From: Magicicada septendecula
Lineage: Eukaryota; Arthropoda; Insecta; Hemiptera; Cicadidae
Direction: 5' to 3'
DNA length: 64,000 nt
Assembly (NCBI GenBank): GCA_034769895.1
Contig: CM068367.1
Span: 111,894,654-111,958,653 of the forward strand
The notes below the pieces were generated by a model. That model saw only the letters and a list, made by a program, of their open reading frames with translations, was not told where the DNA came from and did not search any database. Numbering within the stretch: the first letter of the stretch is position 1; each line of letters begins with the position of its first letter. A program made the position numbers and the translations under genes. Positions 42,329 through 54,340 of this stretch are shown piece after piece.

Positions 42329-45300
42329 CAGTGAAACTTCGCTAATTCGGACTTCACTATTTCGGAATTTCTATAATTCGGACTGGGGTTCTCAGTACTG
42401 TAATTTATACGTACATATGTAAAAATTAAAAATCAAGTGTAGATTTAGCCTACTTGAGAAGAGAAAGGCCGGTATGAAGAAACAAACAAATTTCTTAAAT
42501 ACATTTATACTGCCAGACTCTTACCTTGCGATGTTTTGTCGCTCTCGTAACTTACCTTTTACACAATCAGAAATTCAAGGTCGCCAACATATTTTTTAAG
42601 TTAAAATATGTAAAACTTTAGTACCCTTCCCATTAATTAATCCTTTAATAATTTCAAAGCAATCTAACTCCCCTTAATCAGAAGATTCCCAGTATCATGA
42701 GGCGAATTTGTGTGGACACAGAAATATAGGAGAAGGTTAACGGTGAAATTAGTTATTCTAACACCTTGTTGTGCTGACTAAATCAATTATTGTTTTATTC
42801 AAAAAAACGTACTTCCCTTTTACTAACATTACTTTCAACTACTCAAACTTTCTTTTAACACTCTATTCCCTTTGTATAACATCAAAATTATAAATCTGAG
42901 ATTACAATGGCTTAATTAATATCAACATTATAAATAGTTAATTACTCTAAAGCTATTCTTGACCAACCAGTACAGTACTTTTAATATTTTTACATTCTCA
43001 CACGCACACCCACTTTCATTCTCATTATATTTTTTAAATTTCTTTTTTTTATTAATAGAGCTCTTTCTTTAATTCTCGTTTGATTAGATTGAAAATAGTT
43101 ACTTTCCTGTTTTGCGCATTACTGCTGTGGCCGCCTTCACGTGGTTGCAACACTACCATTAATTTGCTTTTGTTCACTTTTTAGGTCCGAAATTCACCGT
43201 TTAGCTTTGATGTAAATTACTTTTGTTCACATTTTTTATTTCTGTTTTACGTCCATTCACTTTTTATTTGTCGGCCGACTTTAAAATTTTGCTCGAGCAT
43301 TGATATAGAGAACCGCGCGGTTCGAAGGACCTCAGTCGACTGCTGCGTCTCAAAAATGGCTAACAGCGTCTCTCGGCGTTCACCTGCCTTGTTTCGCCAC
43401 AGGAAGCAGGTCTCATTGTAGATTTGATTGGTTCATTCTATTAGCGGAAAAGGTCTCGCCTTCACCGCGTGGTGCATTTTGGGTTCGAGGCTATATATTT
43501 TTTCCCCATAACCTTTCTCGTCCTCTGAGCACATGTCGAATTTTACGTCGCAAAAGGCGACACACGCGCGCGCGCGCATAAGCATGAATACACATCCTTT
43601 CTGATAATTTACATTCCCAGACTCTTTAATTGCTTTTGTGCCTCGCACGGCTTGGTACCGCACTGACTGCAAGGTGTTCAAAAATGTCAAGCGTTTGTGA
43701 TCAAAACGTTGTTCAGCTTGAGTTGCTACTACTTTTTACAATTATTAAAGAATAAAATAAATCCCAATAGTTGGTCCCAGTACACCGGAAATACTGTACA
43801 TAGTGTATTTCCATGAACTGGGATTATTAATTGGTTAGTCAGCGATAACGAAAAGCAGTGTCGTATACATTTCCTGGAAATTCTGAACAATAATGTACAA
43901 TTCATAACAACGGATATGACTCGTACAGACTTTCACATTTGTCATCATTGTGAACGTTCGTCCCATAGCCAGTCACTTTACGTTTTGACTCCGTAGTGTT
44001 CGTACCTTTTACTGTGTTCAAAAATGAGTAAACGTGGTTCATATAAATCGCTCACGATAGAACAAAAGATAGAAGTTTTAAAGTGTATTGACAAAGGTGA
44101 TTCGGTTCAGAGTGTTTTACGTGATTTTGGTATCAGTAAATCGACATTTTCGATATTAAAAAAAAGCAGATCAGCAATTACAAATTTTTCATTGAATAGA
44201 GACTTTGATAGTACCAGTGAAATTAAGCGAAAACGGATGACTCCTGCCAAAACGTCTGACATTGACGAAGCTGTTTGGACGTGGTATAAACAACAACGAG
44301 CTGCTGGTGTACTGATCCGTGGGATAGAATTGCAGACTGCTGCTGAACATTTTGCTACTCGATTTCAAAACCAAGATTTTAATGCAAGTACAGGGTGGTT
44401 GTTTAGATTTAGAAATCGACATGGCATAGCAAACCGATCGATTTGTGGAGAACGTTTAAGCGCAGATCATGAAGCTGTTCAACCATATAAGGATAAATTA
44501 CAAAACATTATTAATGATAATGAACTTGAACCATGGAAAATCTACAATGCTGATGAGACGGGATTGTTTTGGAAGGCAATGCCAAAAAATACACAATCGA
44601 GTAAAAAAGAAACCCATACACCTGGACATAAAATAAATAAAATGAGGCTGTCTGCATTACTGTGTGCCAATTCCGATGGTATGCATAAATTAAAATCTGT
44701 CATAGGAAAATCTAAAAACCCAAGAGCAATGAAGAACATAAATGAGACTGATCTTCCTGTGATTTATAAAGCTCACAGAAACGTGTGGTTCAGCTGTGAA
44801 ATTTTCAGTTCTTGGTTTCATAAGTTTTATTCCATCAGTCACAGCATTTCAGATGGAAGAAAAAAATGTTGCTAGGGAAGAAGTTAAAGCACCGTTGTTA
44901 TTGGACAATGCTCCAGTGCATCCTGCAGAGGACATTTTACGAAGTGATAATAGAAAAATAAAATGTCTATTCATGCCTCCTAATACATCGGCACTAATAC
45001 AACCAATGGACCAAGGAGTAATCTATAGTTGCAAACGGCTGTACAGAAAGAAACAGCTACAAGACTGTCTCGTATTTTTTGAAGATGAGGGTTGCAGTAC
45101 CAGTTTAGGTGAACAGACTTTAATCAATATGAAAAATTACAACATAAAAAATGCTTTATTTAACTGGGCTTCAAGTAGGAAGGAGGTGAAAGCCACGACG
45201 ATTGCTAATTCTTGGAAAAACTTCTTAACCCTGAAGATAACGAAGAAGAGGATTTTAATGGAATTGAAGAAGATGATTACAGAAATATTTTAGAAAATGC

Positions 45301-46061
45301 AGGAGAACATGAGACAAATACAGAAAATATTCGAGAGTGGCTGGATGAAGATGCTGGTGAGGTAGGGTACGTTGTGCAGTCGGAAGAAGAAATAGCTGCT
45401 ATTATAGAAGGTCGCCAAACTAAGGGACTGATGACAGACGATCAAAATGGCGATGATGATGATGACGATGAGGAAGAAAACGATCACGAAGAAAGTGAGA
45501 ATGTTAAAATAAGGGATGCAATAAAAAACGTACAATCCTTGTTGAAGTTTGTAGAAATGCCTGCAAACTCTGACTTAAGCAAATATTTTTTTGTTTTAAG
45601 TGAAATGAAACAGGATTTTGTGAGGAAACAGCTGAAAACAAAATACACGCAGAAAAAAGTTAGTGATGTTTTTAAGAAGCTGTAGACTTGCTAGAATACG
45701 TACTGTGCAGTGAAAATAGAGTGTTTTGTATTTAAGTTTTGTTTTGTATGTAAGTTATGTACTACAGTATAAAACAATTGATTTTTTTTAGTAAACATCA
45801 CATAAACAGGTATTGTACGTTATTTCTTATTTTATACCTCTTCTGCTACTAATTAATAGAGTATTAAATACTGTATTTTTAACAAGAACATGCAGTAGAC
45901 CTCTTGTAGATTCAAATTGGGTTTCAGAATGATTTCTTTTATATTGTCTGCTATCGGTAACCGATAGACACGCAAAAACTCGTGATCAGTTCGTAATGTT
46001 CTATAATTCGGACTTTCAGCAATTCAGACTGAGCTTGGTCCGAATTAGCGAAGTTTCACTG
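42329..46061 (+). mobile_element. pogo/Tigger DNA transposon 2, full length (3.7 kb)
   Basis: It has perfect 24 bp terminal inverted repeats (start CAGTGAAACTTCGCTAATTC) and a TA duplication at 42327-42328 and 46062-46063. Further AATTCGGACT words lie just inside both ends. It is longer than usual for pogo because 1.69 kb precede the coding region. That leader turns GC-rich at 43270-43700 and includes a (CG)n run at 43564-43577. Nothing in the leader is recognisable as a gene. Confidence 0.95.
44024..45685 (+). pseudogene. pogo/Tigger transposase 2, two frameshifts
   Basis: The start is the ATG at 44024 (MSKRGSYKSLTIEQK). Residues 8-60 form the CENP-B N/psq helix-turn-helix (SVQSVLRDFGISKSTFSILK) and about 75-150 the second DNA-binding domain (STGWLFRFRNRHGI). 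The catalytic core has YNADETGLFW (first D). After a one-base shift near 44830 come LLLDNAPVHP and QPMDQGVIYSCK. A second shift near 45215 leads into an acidic tail with a run of D/E (45440-45485) and the final KKVSDVFKKL. It is clearly related to pogo 1 but divergent, so it is a separate family. Broken frames rule out a domesticated host gene. Confidence 0.92.
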
Positions 46062-46063
46062 TA

Positions 46064-46950
46064 TATATGTGTTAAAATTTAAAGGTTTGTACTTTTTTAT
46101 TAAATGATGTTATAATTTTAATATTTCTCACTATTAGAATTTCAGTTGTTGTTTTTTTGTGTAAATATTATGTCAGCTTTTTATTCGCATGTTGCAAGTT
46201 TGCTAATCACTAAAATGTTGGAAAAAATAATCTTTGTAAACAATTAAAATAGTTTATATTTTATGTAAATCAATTTACATAAAATTGTATTCTGTAGTAT
46301 TAGTATGCATTTCTTTGATATATATTTTTTTTATTTATTAGTTATTTTTATAACTTTATATACTGGTACTCTTATACTCTTTCAAGGCAGCTGTGTAAAA
46401 AGGTTGTGCACAATCGACTTTGTATGCATCAATTCCTGATCACCACATCCTGTATGTAACGTTTATTTATTTTTTAATGTTGTATAATAAATAAAGAGAT
46501 ATGCTGAGGTTTTTTTATTAATATTGTGGCATAGAAAATAGTATTTGTATATGTTATTTATGATGTACATCTACTTTTCAGTGTACTTAATTTTGTTAGT
46601 GCATAAAGATAATTTTTTTATCAAAGTTGATTTTTCAAATAAAAATGAAGTCTTTCAATGCTCTAAACTTTTATTTATTAATAATCTTTTGTTTATTAAT
46701 TTTAATGTGATATGTTATGCATCTCTGTGTAGTGGGCACATTACTTCTGATGATTAAAATTTTGTGTTTTGTAACAAGTTGTGTCTATAAAAAAACTGGA
46801 CTGATTTTTTGTACTGTTTTCCTGTACTGTTGGCAGTAGTGAACAGCATAGGTATTTGACCTGCACTGTCCCCTCCGTCTACTATTAAATTTTCAAGCAC
46901 ATGCAACTAACAGTTGGGCAGGAGTCAAGACTCTGAGCTCTGATGGAATA
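46064..46950. other. AT-rich stretch, no gene seen
   Basis: A GTATAATAAATAAAG motif at about 46483-46497 could be a polyadenylation signal on the + strand. A 70-codon frame at 46545-46757 has no recognisable product. Confidence 0.45.
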
Positions 46951-46959
46951 AAGTTAAGT

Positions 46960-47850
46960 ATTAATGTGGAGCAATGCGTAAATGTGAAATTCTTCATGAA
47001 ACTTCCTTCAAAAAATAAGAACACTTACTAAAGAAGGTTTATGGTGATGAGAGCCTATTGTATATTCAGGTTTTTTAGTGGTTACAAAATTTTAAAGTCC
47101 AAGATAAATAATTGAAGACGAAGAACCTTACCCTGGTCGTATTCATACATCAAAACCAGATGATAACATTCAAAATGTCAATAAAGTGTTATAACAAAAG
47201 CATTGGCTGACCATTTTTGTAGTTGCTGAATTGACTAGTGTTTTACAGATTTTACATAACAATTTTAACAAGAAAAAGTGTACTCAGAGATGATACTGGA
47301 ACAAACATGACCAAAGAGTTGTGCATGTCCACGATCCGAACTTTTTAGAAAATTTAATAACTTGTAACAAATTGTGTTCTTTCAGTAAGATTCAAAATTG
47401 AAGCGACATTATACAGATTGGAATGATCCCAATTTAACAAGACAAAAGAAAGAACGGATGAGCAAATGAAATTCAAAACAGTGTTAGTTTTTTTAATATC
47501 TGATAAATTCTACATATTGACTGATGCATGAAAGTCAAACTGTTAATCAAGACTGACATAAGGAGGTCTTGACTACTCTTTGTGAGCACAGGATCCCTAC
47601 AGTGGAACATTCTCACCATTCTGACATAGTCCAATGTGTTTTTTTTTTCCAGAGGTCAAGGCTGAATTATAAGGAACCCACTTTGAATCCATAATCCAAT
47701 GAAAACATGCAACAGTGCTTGTGAAAAATATGTCAGAAGGTGACCTGTAACATTGCTTCCAATAGTGGAAAATTGGAAGAGAAAGATGCAATGAAAGTAC
47801 ATTGAAGGATGTAATATTTTCATTGTATAATATTGTTGAAAAAACATTTT
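46960..47850 (+). pseudogene. Heavily decayed mariner transposase lacking the second catalytic segment
   Basis: In shifting frames the + strand still shows NVKFFMKL and VYGDESL (the N-terminal helix-turn-helix of mariner). FLENLITCN follows, where FLKNIITGDE is expected around the first catalytic residue. KEVLTTL-EHR leads directly into IPTVEHSHHSDIVQCVFFF, the region of the third aspartate. The stretch that should hold HHDNAPAH is missing, so an internal deletion is likely. Many stops and frameshifts are present and no TIRs could be found. It is a different and much older mariner from the one at 26985. Confidence 0.6.
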
Positions 47851-48959
47851 CAGACATCAGTCTGGTTATTTTGTTGCCACACCTTGTAGAGTTTATTTTG
47901 GTATTTGTCTTTTAAATGATATTCATATAAAAATATAGGTGCCACTTGTATCAAAAGTGGGAAGTATGTTCACATATAGTATTTTAAAGTATAAGTAGTG
48001 ACTGATTAATAAATTTTAGATATATTTGCAAATTGGATCAAGTTATTTAGGGACAACCAAGTTCATCAGCTTTTGTAAGTCATGTTTAAGCACATATAAC
48101 ACCACAGAACAATACTAGTTTGAAATGTCTTGCTAGAATATGAGTTATTATTCAGCTAATTCCTGGACAGCACAATTGATTTGAATGAGACATTCATTGG
48201 AACTCGATGACAATGAGGGTCTTTAGAACTTCATGACTGATGAAGCTGAGAATTACAGTGAAATGTTTTATCATTCATTTGTCATACACAGCACTACAAT
48301 ATTGTGAAGTGTTTCATTGGAACATCTTGATGTCAAGGTTTGGTGCTAAAATGCCAATTGCTTCATCCTACATGAGGCCTTTTAGTGTTGTCACCCTTCT
48401 TAAGTCCTGTTCAACATCCTCTTGTAGAATAGAATCTGAGAATGGTACAAAACCAAAAGTCCAGAATGAAGCAACTGTTAGTTTGGCAACAAAATTTGAT
48501 AATGTGATTAGACATTAGAGCCTGATAACTAATGCAATTTCTGTGTGTTTTAATTAATTCAACACCTAGCTGATTGTTTTGCTAAGGTTTTCTTCTGGCG
48601 TTTTGAAGTAATTAATGGGTTGTGTACTCAAGAACTGCTGACTCCTTGAGTGTAGTTTCTAAATACTTTTCTAACTCAGAATTGTTTTTTCTACCTCATA
48701 GAGGTTTTGTCAGTTTTTATTGTAACATAAAATCAGACTTTTTGGTTTTGTACATAAAATGAAAGCCTGTGAAAAATTGGCAGACATGCTGAGTTTTTAC
48801 AGTAAAATGAGAGCAAGGAGGAGTTGACAGAATTCAAATGGATTTCAAATTGCCTACAAAAATTGACAGGTTTAGTAAAATTATTTCATGTATAAGAAAT
48901 GAATATGCTGTGCCATTTTTGTTGTTTATTTTTGATATCATGTTAAGGTTATTATACTA
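47851..48959. other. AT-rich stretch, no gene seen
   Basis: Short + frames at 48240-48518 and 48838-49020 have no recognisable product, and the second runs into the TIR of pogo 3. Confidence 0.45.
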
Positions 48960-49081
48960 CAGGTCCACTATCCCTTATCCAAAACCCTTGCGGCCAGTTG
49001 TGTTTCGGATTTCAGAATAAAAGTAGCTCCCCCCGTGGGGTCTAGGGCAGCACCCCATAATCAAACATTAATACTGCAGCA

Positions 49082-49445
49082 AAAACGTATGAATACTCAT
49101 ACTAAGTGGGATAAATAAAGACTATAAATACTACTACAGTTTATTTATAGAGTAATGTATTGACAAATGAAAGAACTGGATAATTATAGACCATAAATTC
49201 TCAAGGACACTTTATTTCCAAGAAAAACATTCGATAAAACTTGAACATACACAGCTTCAAATGAACCGTAAGCAAACACATTATTATTTCTGCAGAGAAA
49301 TTTATAAATATTCATACTAAGTGGGATATGTAAAGATTATAACTAATAAAGGTACAGTACAGTATTACAGTTTATTTATATGCTGTAGTAATAAACTGAT
49401 AAATGACTTAGTGGAATAAATTTAGAACATAAATAATCTAGGACA
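49082..49445. repeat. Direct duplication inside pogo 3
   Basis: Two copies of a 125-140 bp unit share ATTCATACTAAGTGGGATA (one mismatch), TACAGTTTATTTATA and GATAAATGA-type words in the same order. Subterminal repeats of this kind may be transposase-binding sites, but that is inference. Confidence 0.7.
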
Positions 49446-49529
49446 TATAGGCTAAAGGTTCAAACTAATCTAAATATGTATCTACAGTTAAGCAAATATG
49501 TCTGACAAACAAAGCCAAATACTGTACAG

Positions 49530-50259
49530 CAGTGGCGTACGCAGAATTTTGTTAAGGGGGGGTCATTATTAAAATTGTTTATAATTGACATTATCGATAT
49601 TTTAAATTTTGTGTATTATTATTATTATTATTATTATTATATCATGTTACGGTATATTTATTATACTATGTTCAAATAGAACATATTCATAAATACCCTA
49701 ATAAAATCTTCGAAACATTTTTTTCACAGCCTTAGGCTACAATTTTTTAACAAATTTTAACATCTGTTTCATTTTGTATAATAAAAATGCTTGTGCCAGT
49801 GCCACATGCCATTATTACACTTAGGTTACACAATAATCATATATTTTAGTCAACGGTTATTTGTACACGATAGGTAAGACACTTTTACATAACAGGAAAA
49901 TCCATGGAAGCAATCAAATATATTGAAATAAATTTAATTGAACACAATATGTCAATATGGAACTAACAAAGGTTGAAGAATGAAACTGGCATGTTGAATC
50001 CACACTCTATGAAGGAATTTGAATTTGAATAAAAAATTGAATGCAGTTGTCTGAAATCTTCAAATCAATATTCTACTGTAGTCTATTATTGTTTTGAAAA
50101 ATCATTGTTTAAAACGAGTACCGGTAATTAAATTAATATATACAGTATATACTCAAATATAAATATGTCAATTTTTATTTTATATAATATTAAAAAAAGT
50201 GGTTAAACGTTCAAGGGGGAGTTCAAACCCGGTAACCCCCTCCCTTGCGTACGTCTCTG
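49530..50259. mobile_element. hAT-type nonautonomous element nested in pogo 3
   Basis: It is flanked by a perfect 8 bp duplication CTGTACAG (49522-49529 and 50260-50267). The ends CAGTGGCGTACGCAG and, reversed, CAGAGACGTACGCAAGG share the CAG--(A/G)CGTACGCA core and G-runs just inside. The 730 bp carry no coding capacity and include an (ATT)n tract at 49616-49640. An 8 bp duplication and CAG termini identify hAT. Confidence 0.9.
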
Positions 50260-50288
50260 CTGTACAGCTACCTGCAACATAAATCGAG

Positions 50289-50774
50289 TTAAGGTGCATG
50301 ACATCTAGCTTGAGGATCTTGGAGAAGAGGGTACATCAATGTCACCATCGTCTTCGTCATCAGGTTGCAATCGGACATCTGATGATGGGCCAGGAACAGG
50401 ATTCTCAAGTGATGAAGCAGCACTATGACATACGGCGTTTCTAAAGACTTCTTCAAGATAAGACACTTCATCTGTCTCATTAACATAGGTTTCTGTCTAA
50501 GCAATCTTTCTTTAACTGAGTAAATTGCCATAATCGCTTGCTCACTGATAAATGTACGTTGTTCAAGGGCAGCGATTAACTGATCACACATTTTCACTAT
50601 ATCATCTATGGGGACTTTTTCACCTGTGTTCACAATGTCATCATCATCACTACTATCCTCATGCTTATCTGTATTTAACACCATTTCAGGAATCTCCATA
50701 TCACTCAAGGAATGCACAACAGGTGCATCATTGTCAATGTTCAGCATTTCTTCGATGTCAGGTTCCTCTAACAT
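50289..50774 (-). pseudogene. Acidic C-terminal tail of a Tigger transposase
   Basis: The frame starts MLEEPDIEEMLNID right beside the element's 5' TIR and includes VPIDDIVKMCDQLIAALEQR, then SVKERLLRQKPMLMRQM. This is the helical tail seen after the DDE core in Tigger/jerky transposases. A frameshift near 50440 ends the natural frame: the sequence continues in another frame as GPSSDVRLQPDDEDDGDIDV. Neither DNA-binding nor catalytic domains are present, so the product could at most be a dimerisation tail. Confidence 0.8.
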
Positions 50775-50923
50775 ATTTACACTTTTGTCGTAAGTGTAAC
50801 ATATTTACACTTTTGTTCCGATAAACTTTTAGCGTAAGTTACGAGGTTCACACCTTTAGCAACTGACGCTCCACACTCCACGAAAAACCTTTCGGATTTC
50901 GGATACGGGATTGTGAACCTGTA

Positions 50924-52191
50924 TTTTCAAATCACTGTTGGACAAGAGTTCAGTACTAGCACTGTTTTACATTGGTCTTCTCCATCCTAATTCCAAAAAC
51001 TAATTTATATAACACATCTGTTGACAATGATGTAGTAACCAAAATCTATCATCAAAGTGACTGGTATAATAATGGGACAGGCGTTTTTTCTTAAGTGTCA
51101 TAACTAACAAATAACAGCCAGTGAATTATATTTAGATACAGTAAGAAATCGATAAAGTTATTTGTTGCTTGAGTGGTAATTTTTTGTGGTCTTCAGTGTT
51201 TCTTCTATTTGCCTATTTAAAAATTTCAAATGATATTATTTACACATCTCTTGGCCTATCATAAATCAGGGTAATTGTTCCTTTTTTGTGCATAGTAATT
51301 GAAAAACTTTTGCGACTTGAATAAAATTAATTATTTTATTTTTGGCACTCTAGTATAATAAATTGATTGATAAATTTAAAATAGAATTTTTGTTTTTTGT
51401 ATTGATGTGCGGTTGTTGTAAATATAACATTAATAATGTAAAATAATATTTTATCATTTTAATTGTGTTTTTATTTTACATATTTTAGTGTTAAAACATG
51501 ATGATCCTTATATTATTAGTACCTTTAATGGTAAAATGTTAATTGTTACAATGTTGTGTATGAATAAGTAAACAGAAGATAGCATTTAATGGTGAACATT
51601 AAATTAGTAATAATTGTTGTAATAATACAACTGTTGTACATTTCATAGTATTTATATATTTAAGTATTATTAAATTTATACAATTTTTACATCCAGTATA
51701 GGGAAATAACTTTACCTTTCTAGCAAGTCCTGCCTCCCACCTCAAAAAAGCACTTTTGCTAATGTATAAAATTTTAGTATCATTGTACTTAAGCACAATC
51801 TCTCACATTTAGCATTATATTTGATTTTAATTCTAGCATGTTTCCATCTGACAACCACTTCTTCTTATTGTCTATTTGTTACAATAAAGCGCACAGAATG
51901 TAACTGTTAACATAACAATAAACTCTAGATTATGAATTAAACGTTTAGTTGACTGACACAGTCGATCTCTGCCTGCAAATAGTTACGCTTCGAAATGCAA
52001 GCTTCGTCAAGCTTTACTGTATTGTGTAAGATAAAATATAAATTTGTCAAATCAATTGTATCTGATTAAAAATACATAATTGTGTAAAATTAGGCTGATT
52101 GAGTAATTATTTTGTTTGACAGTATTTATGATTTTTAAATATATTTAAATTGTGTTTCATTCAAATGACTCCTGCAGAGTGATATTTAGCA
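50924..52191. other. AT-rich stretch, no gene seen
   Basis: No recognisable coding, TIR or LTR signal. Frames at 51599-51796 and nearby are short and featureless. Confidence 0.45.
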
Positions 52192-52666
52192 CATAGGCAG
52201 ATCCATAGGGAAAGAGTTAAGGAAAGCCCCCCTCCCCCCAAGCCACAAAAACCATTTTCCACAGCCCTAGTGAAAGAAAATTATTTTTTCTAACTAGCAT
52301 AATTTTATTTTTAAACTGCAGCATTTGAAACTGATCAATTCAGTATTGAGGCTGATGGATCACTGAATGTTCCTCTGGTTGTTATGTTGTTCCAAACAAC
52401 AGACTAATCAATTTGCAGCTATTTCACATCCTTTATGATTGAAATTATAAATTTCAGCTATTTATTAAAAATCATAAATAGTGAAAAAGGAAAGCACAGG
52501 GGGTACTGTACTGTGAAAGTGGATACTAATTTAAAAACATTTTCTTCTTCCCATAATATTATGGATTAAATACATTTTTCATTAATGGTCAAGATATATT
52601 TATGTGTATATGATTCAAACCCCAAGTGCCCTCCCCCTTAAAAATTACTCTCTGGATCTGCCCTTG
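52192..52666. mobile_element. MITE-like element with GGCAGATCCA ends
   Basis: The left end reads CATAGGCAGATCCATAGGGA and the right end, reverse complemented, CAAGGGCAGATCCAGAGAGT, each followed inside by a GC-rich CCCCCTCCCC/GGGGGAGGGC tract. This looks like a roughly 475 bp hAT-type MITE. An 8 bp duplication is not obvious, so the class is tentative. No coding capacity. Confidence 0.5.
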
Positions 52667-54119
52667 ATTGTAATGAAATCATTATAGTCTGTGGAGCTGA
52701 GACTATTTTATGAGTAGTGATTAGGATAGTAACTTGCACATTGAACAGTGCTCTTTTATGAATAATTTTTAATGTCTCTTTCCCAGTGTTGTGTAATGTG
52801 TAAGCAGTATTGTTGTGTTGATGGCAATTTTGAGGATGTTACTGTTAATTATAAATGTACTTCCCTGATCTATTATTGAAATGTAATATGCATGCCACAT
52901 AATGCTTACATATACATGAATTTTTCCATTCCATGTTTGTTGTTTCTGTATTTGGAGAAGTTGTAAAAACACTTGAAATGAATATGGAACGTATTTCCAG
53001 TCAGCCAGATTTAATGATACTATTTGTCAACCTCTGCAATTGTTTTCAGACAGTTTCTGCTAGATTAATACAATCTAAATGTTATGAGAGTGTTGAAAAA
53101 TTTAGTTACTTTTATATGTATTTTTGCCATATAGAATACTATAATTTTGTTTAGTAAACATTTAACAAGTGCCATCTCTGTGGTTTTATAAAAAAAAACT
53201 GTGGTTTTATAAAAAAAAATTGTAAATATAAAAAAAAATTTTTTTAAATGTGGTTTTTGTCATTTGTATTAAAATATCATGCATGTTGTGATACATTATG
53301 ACTACACTCGCCTGTATTTGTGTCAAGAAAACAGTGTAGTAATTAATTAAATAACATAACTGTCATCATTTTCTGCAAGAACATTAAAAAGAAAGACAAC
53401 GATGATAATCAGTGTTAAGGTACCCGATGTGTAGTGTTCATTGGATAATTAATTAAATGTTTGTTAGGTTTTTGTGTGCTTTGTAGTGAATTAATATATA
53501 ATTTAAATCTATATGTTGGTATGTAATTATCTCAAGTAACTGTTATCTAATTTTGTGTTCAGTACAAGATGGATGGCATGACTGGTTGCTATGTTCTTTG
53601 TATTGTTATTGCTTTGTATGTTCAAAATGTGACTGTTCTGTAAAAGTTTTCTACTGCAGTTACCCTCTGGTTTTTGTTTATATTTATCCATTAGGTCACA
53701 GCTACATCATAGACCATTAGCAACCATAAGGAGAATGCAATAATTCTTGCATAACTAATCAAATGAGCTTATCTAAAGTGTTAGTTGCTTAAGCTGCTTG
53801 TTTTAAACAGACTATTTTTGTCCACTTTGTTGTTAGTTGTCTACTAGTTTAATAAAACTTTAAGGTTCATTGTCGTCGGTTCCAAATCACTTTATACGGA
53901 CTAATAAAAAACTAACAACTTTCCCATTTTTGACTTTGACTTTGCATTGGTTGTATTTTATTGAGGTTGTTTTTGAATCTTAATTGTATTCTAATAATGT
54001 AACATATGTCTAGAAATGCACTAAACCTTACCCTTTACCCAAATACATAGTTACAAGGCAACAAAAATCGATAATTTTATTTTTCTCCGTTAAAGTTTTT
54101 TATTGGGGATTAAAAGTGC
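52667..54119. other. AT-rich stretch, no gene seen
   Basis: A duplicated TGTGGTTTTATAAAAAAAA word lies at about 53178-53220. A 73-codon + frame at 52933-53154 has no recognisable product. Confidence 0.45.
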
Positions 54120-54340
54120 TTTATCTCCTCGGTCATACTACTCTAAATAAAACATGGTGATGCCATTGACAGTGCCATTGTGTTCCTCTCGTTCTTGTAC
54201 TGCCTGGATGGCTTCATGTGTGTGATGCCCAGTAAGTGGTTTGAGCTGATCCGCTCAGCGACTCTGGCATCTTACCATCGATCTCTCTTTGCATAATTAA
54301 TGTCTCTAAAGTGAAGTTTCTTCTGGATGTGTGTCCAAAT
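54120..54340 (-). pseudogene. 3' end of a non-LTR retrotransposon coding region
   Basis: On the - strand, broken frames give QREIDGKMPESLS and then GITHMKPSRQYKNER, with a SDQLKPLTGHHTHEA-like reading in a shifted frame. This resembles the conserved tail (GRP--RW-DQ---TG--L-EA----DR--W) of RTE/L1-type second ORFs. Frames shift at least twice. No upstream RT core was found beyond 54340. Confidence 0.4.

Larger units (their letters stand above)
48960..50921 (-). mobile_element. pogo/Tigger DNA transposon 3, internally deleted and interrupted
   Basis: The ends are CAGGTCCACTATCCCTTATC (left) and, on the other strand, CAGGTTCACAATCCCGTATC (right), with a TA duplication at 48958-48959 and 50922-50923. 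Without the 738 bp nested insertion the element is about 1.2 kb. It retains only the acidic C-terminal tail of a transposase. It also has a direct subterminal duplication (49082-49205 and 49305-49445) and a duplicated ACATATTTACACTTTTGT word at about 50775-50815. Confidence 0.88.

Noticed and set aside
44024-45685. A domesticated CENP-B/jerky-like host gene
   Set aside because: The frames sit inside perfect TIRs with a TA duplication and are broken twice, so this is a transposon copy.
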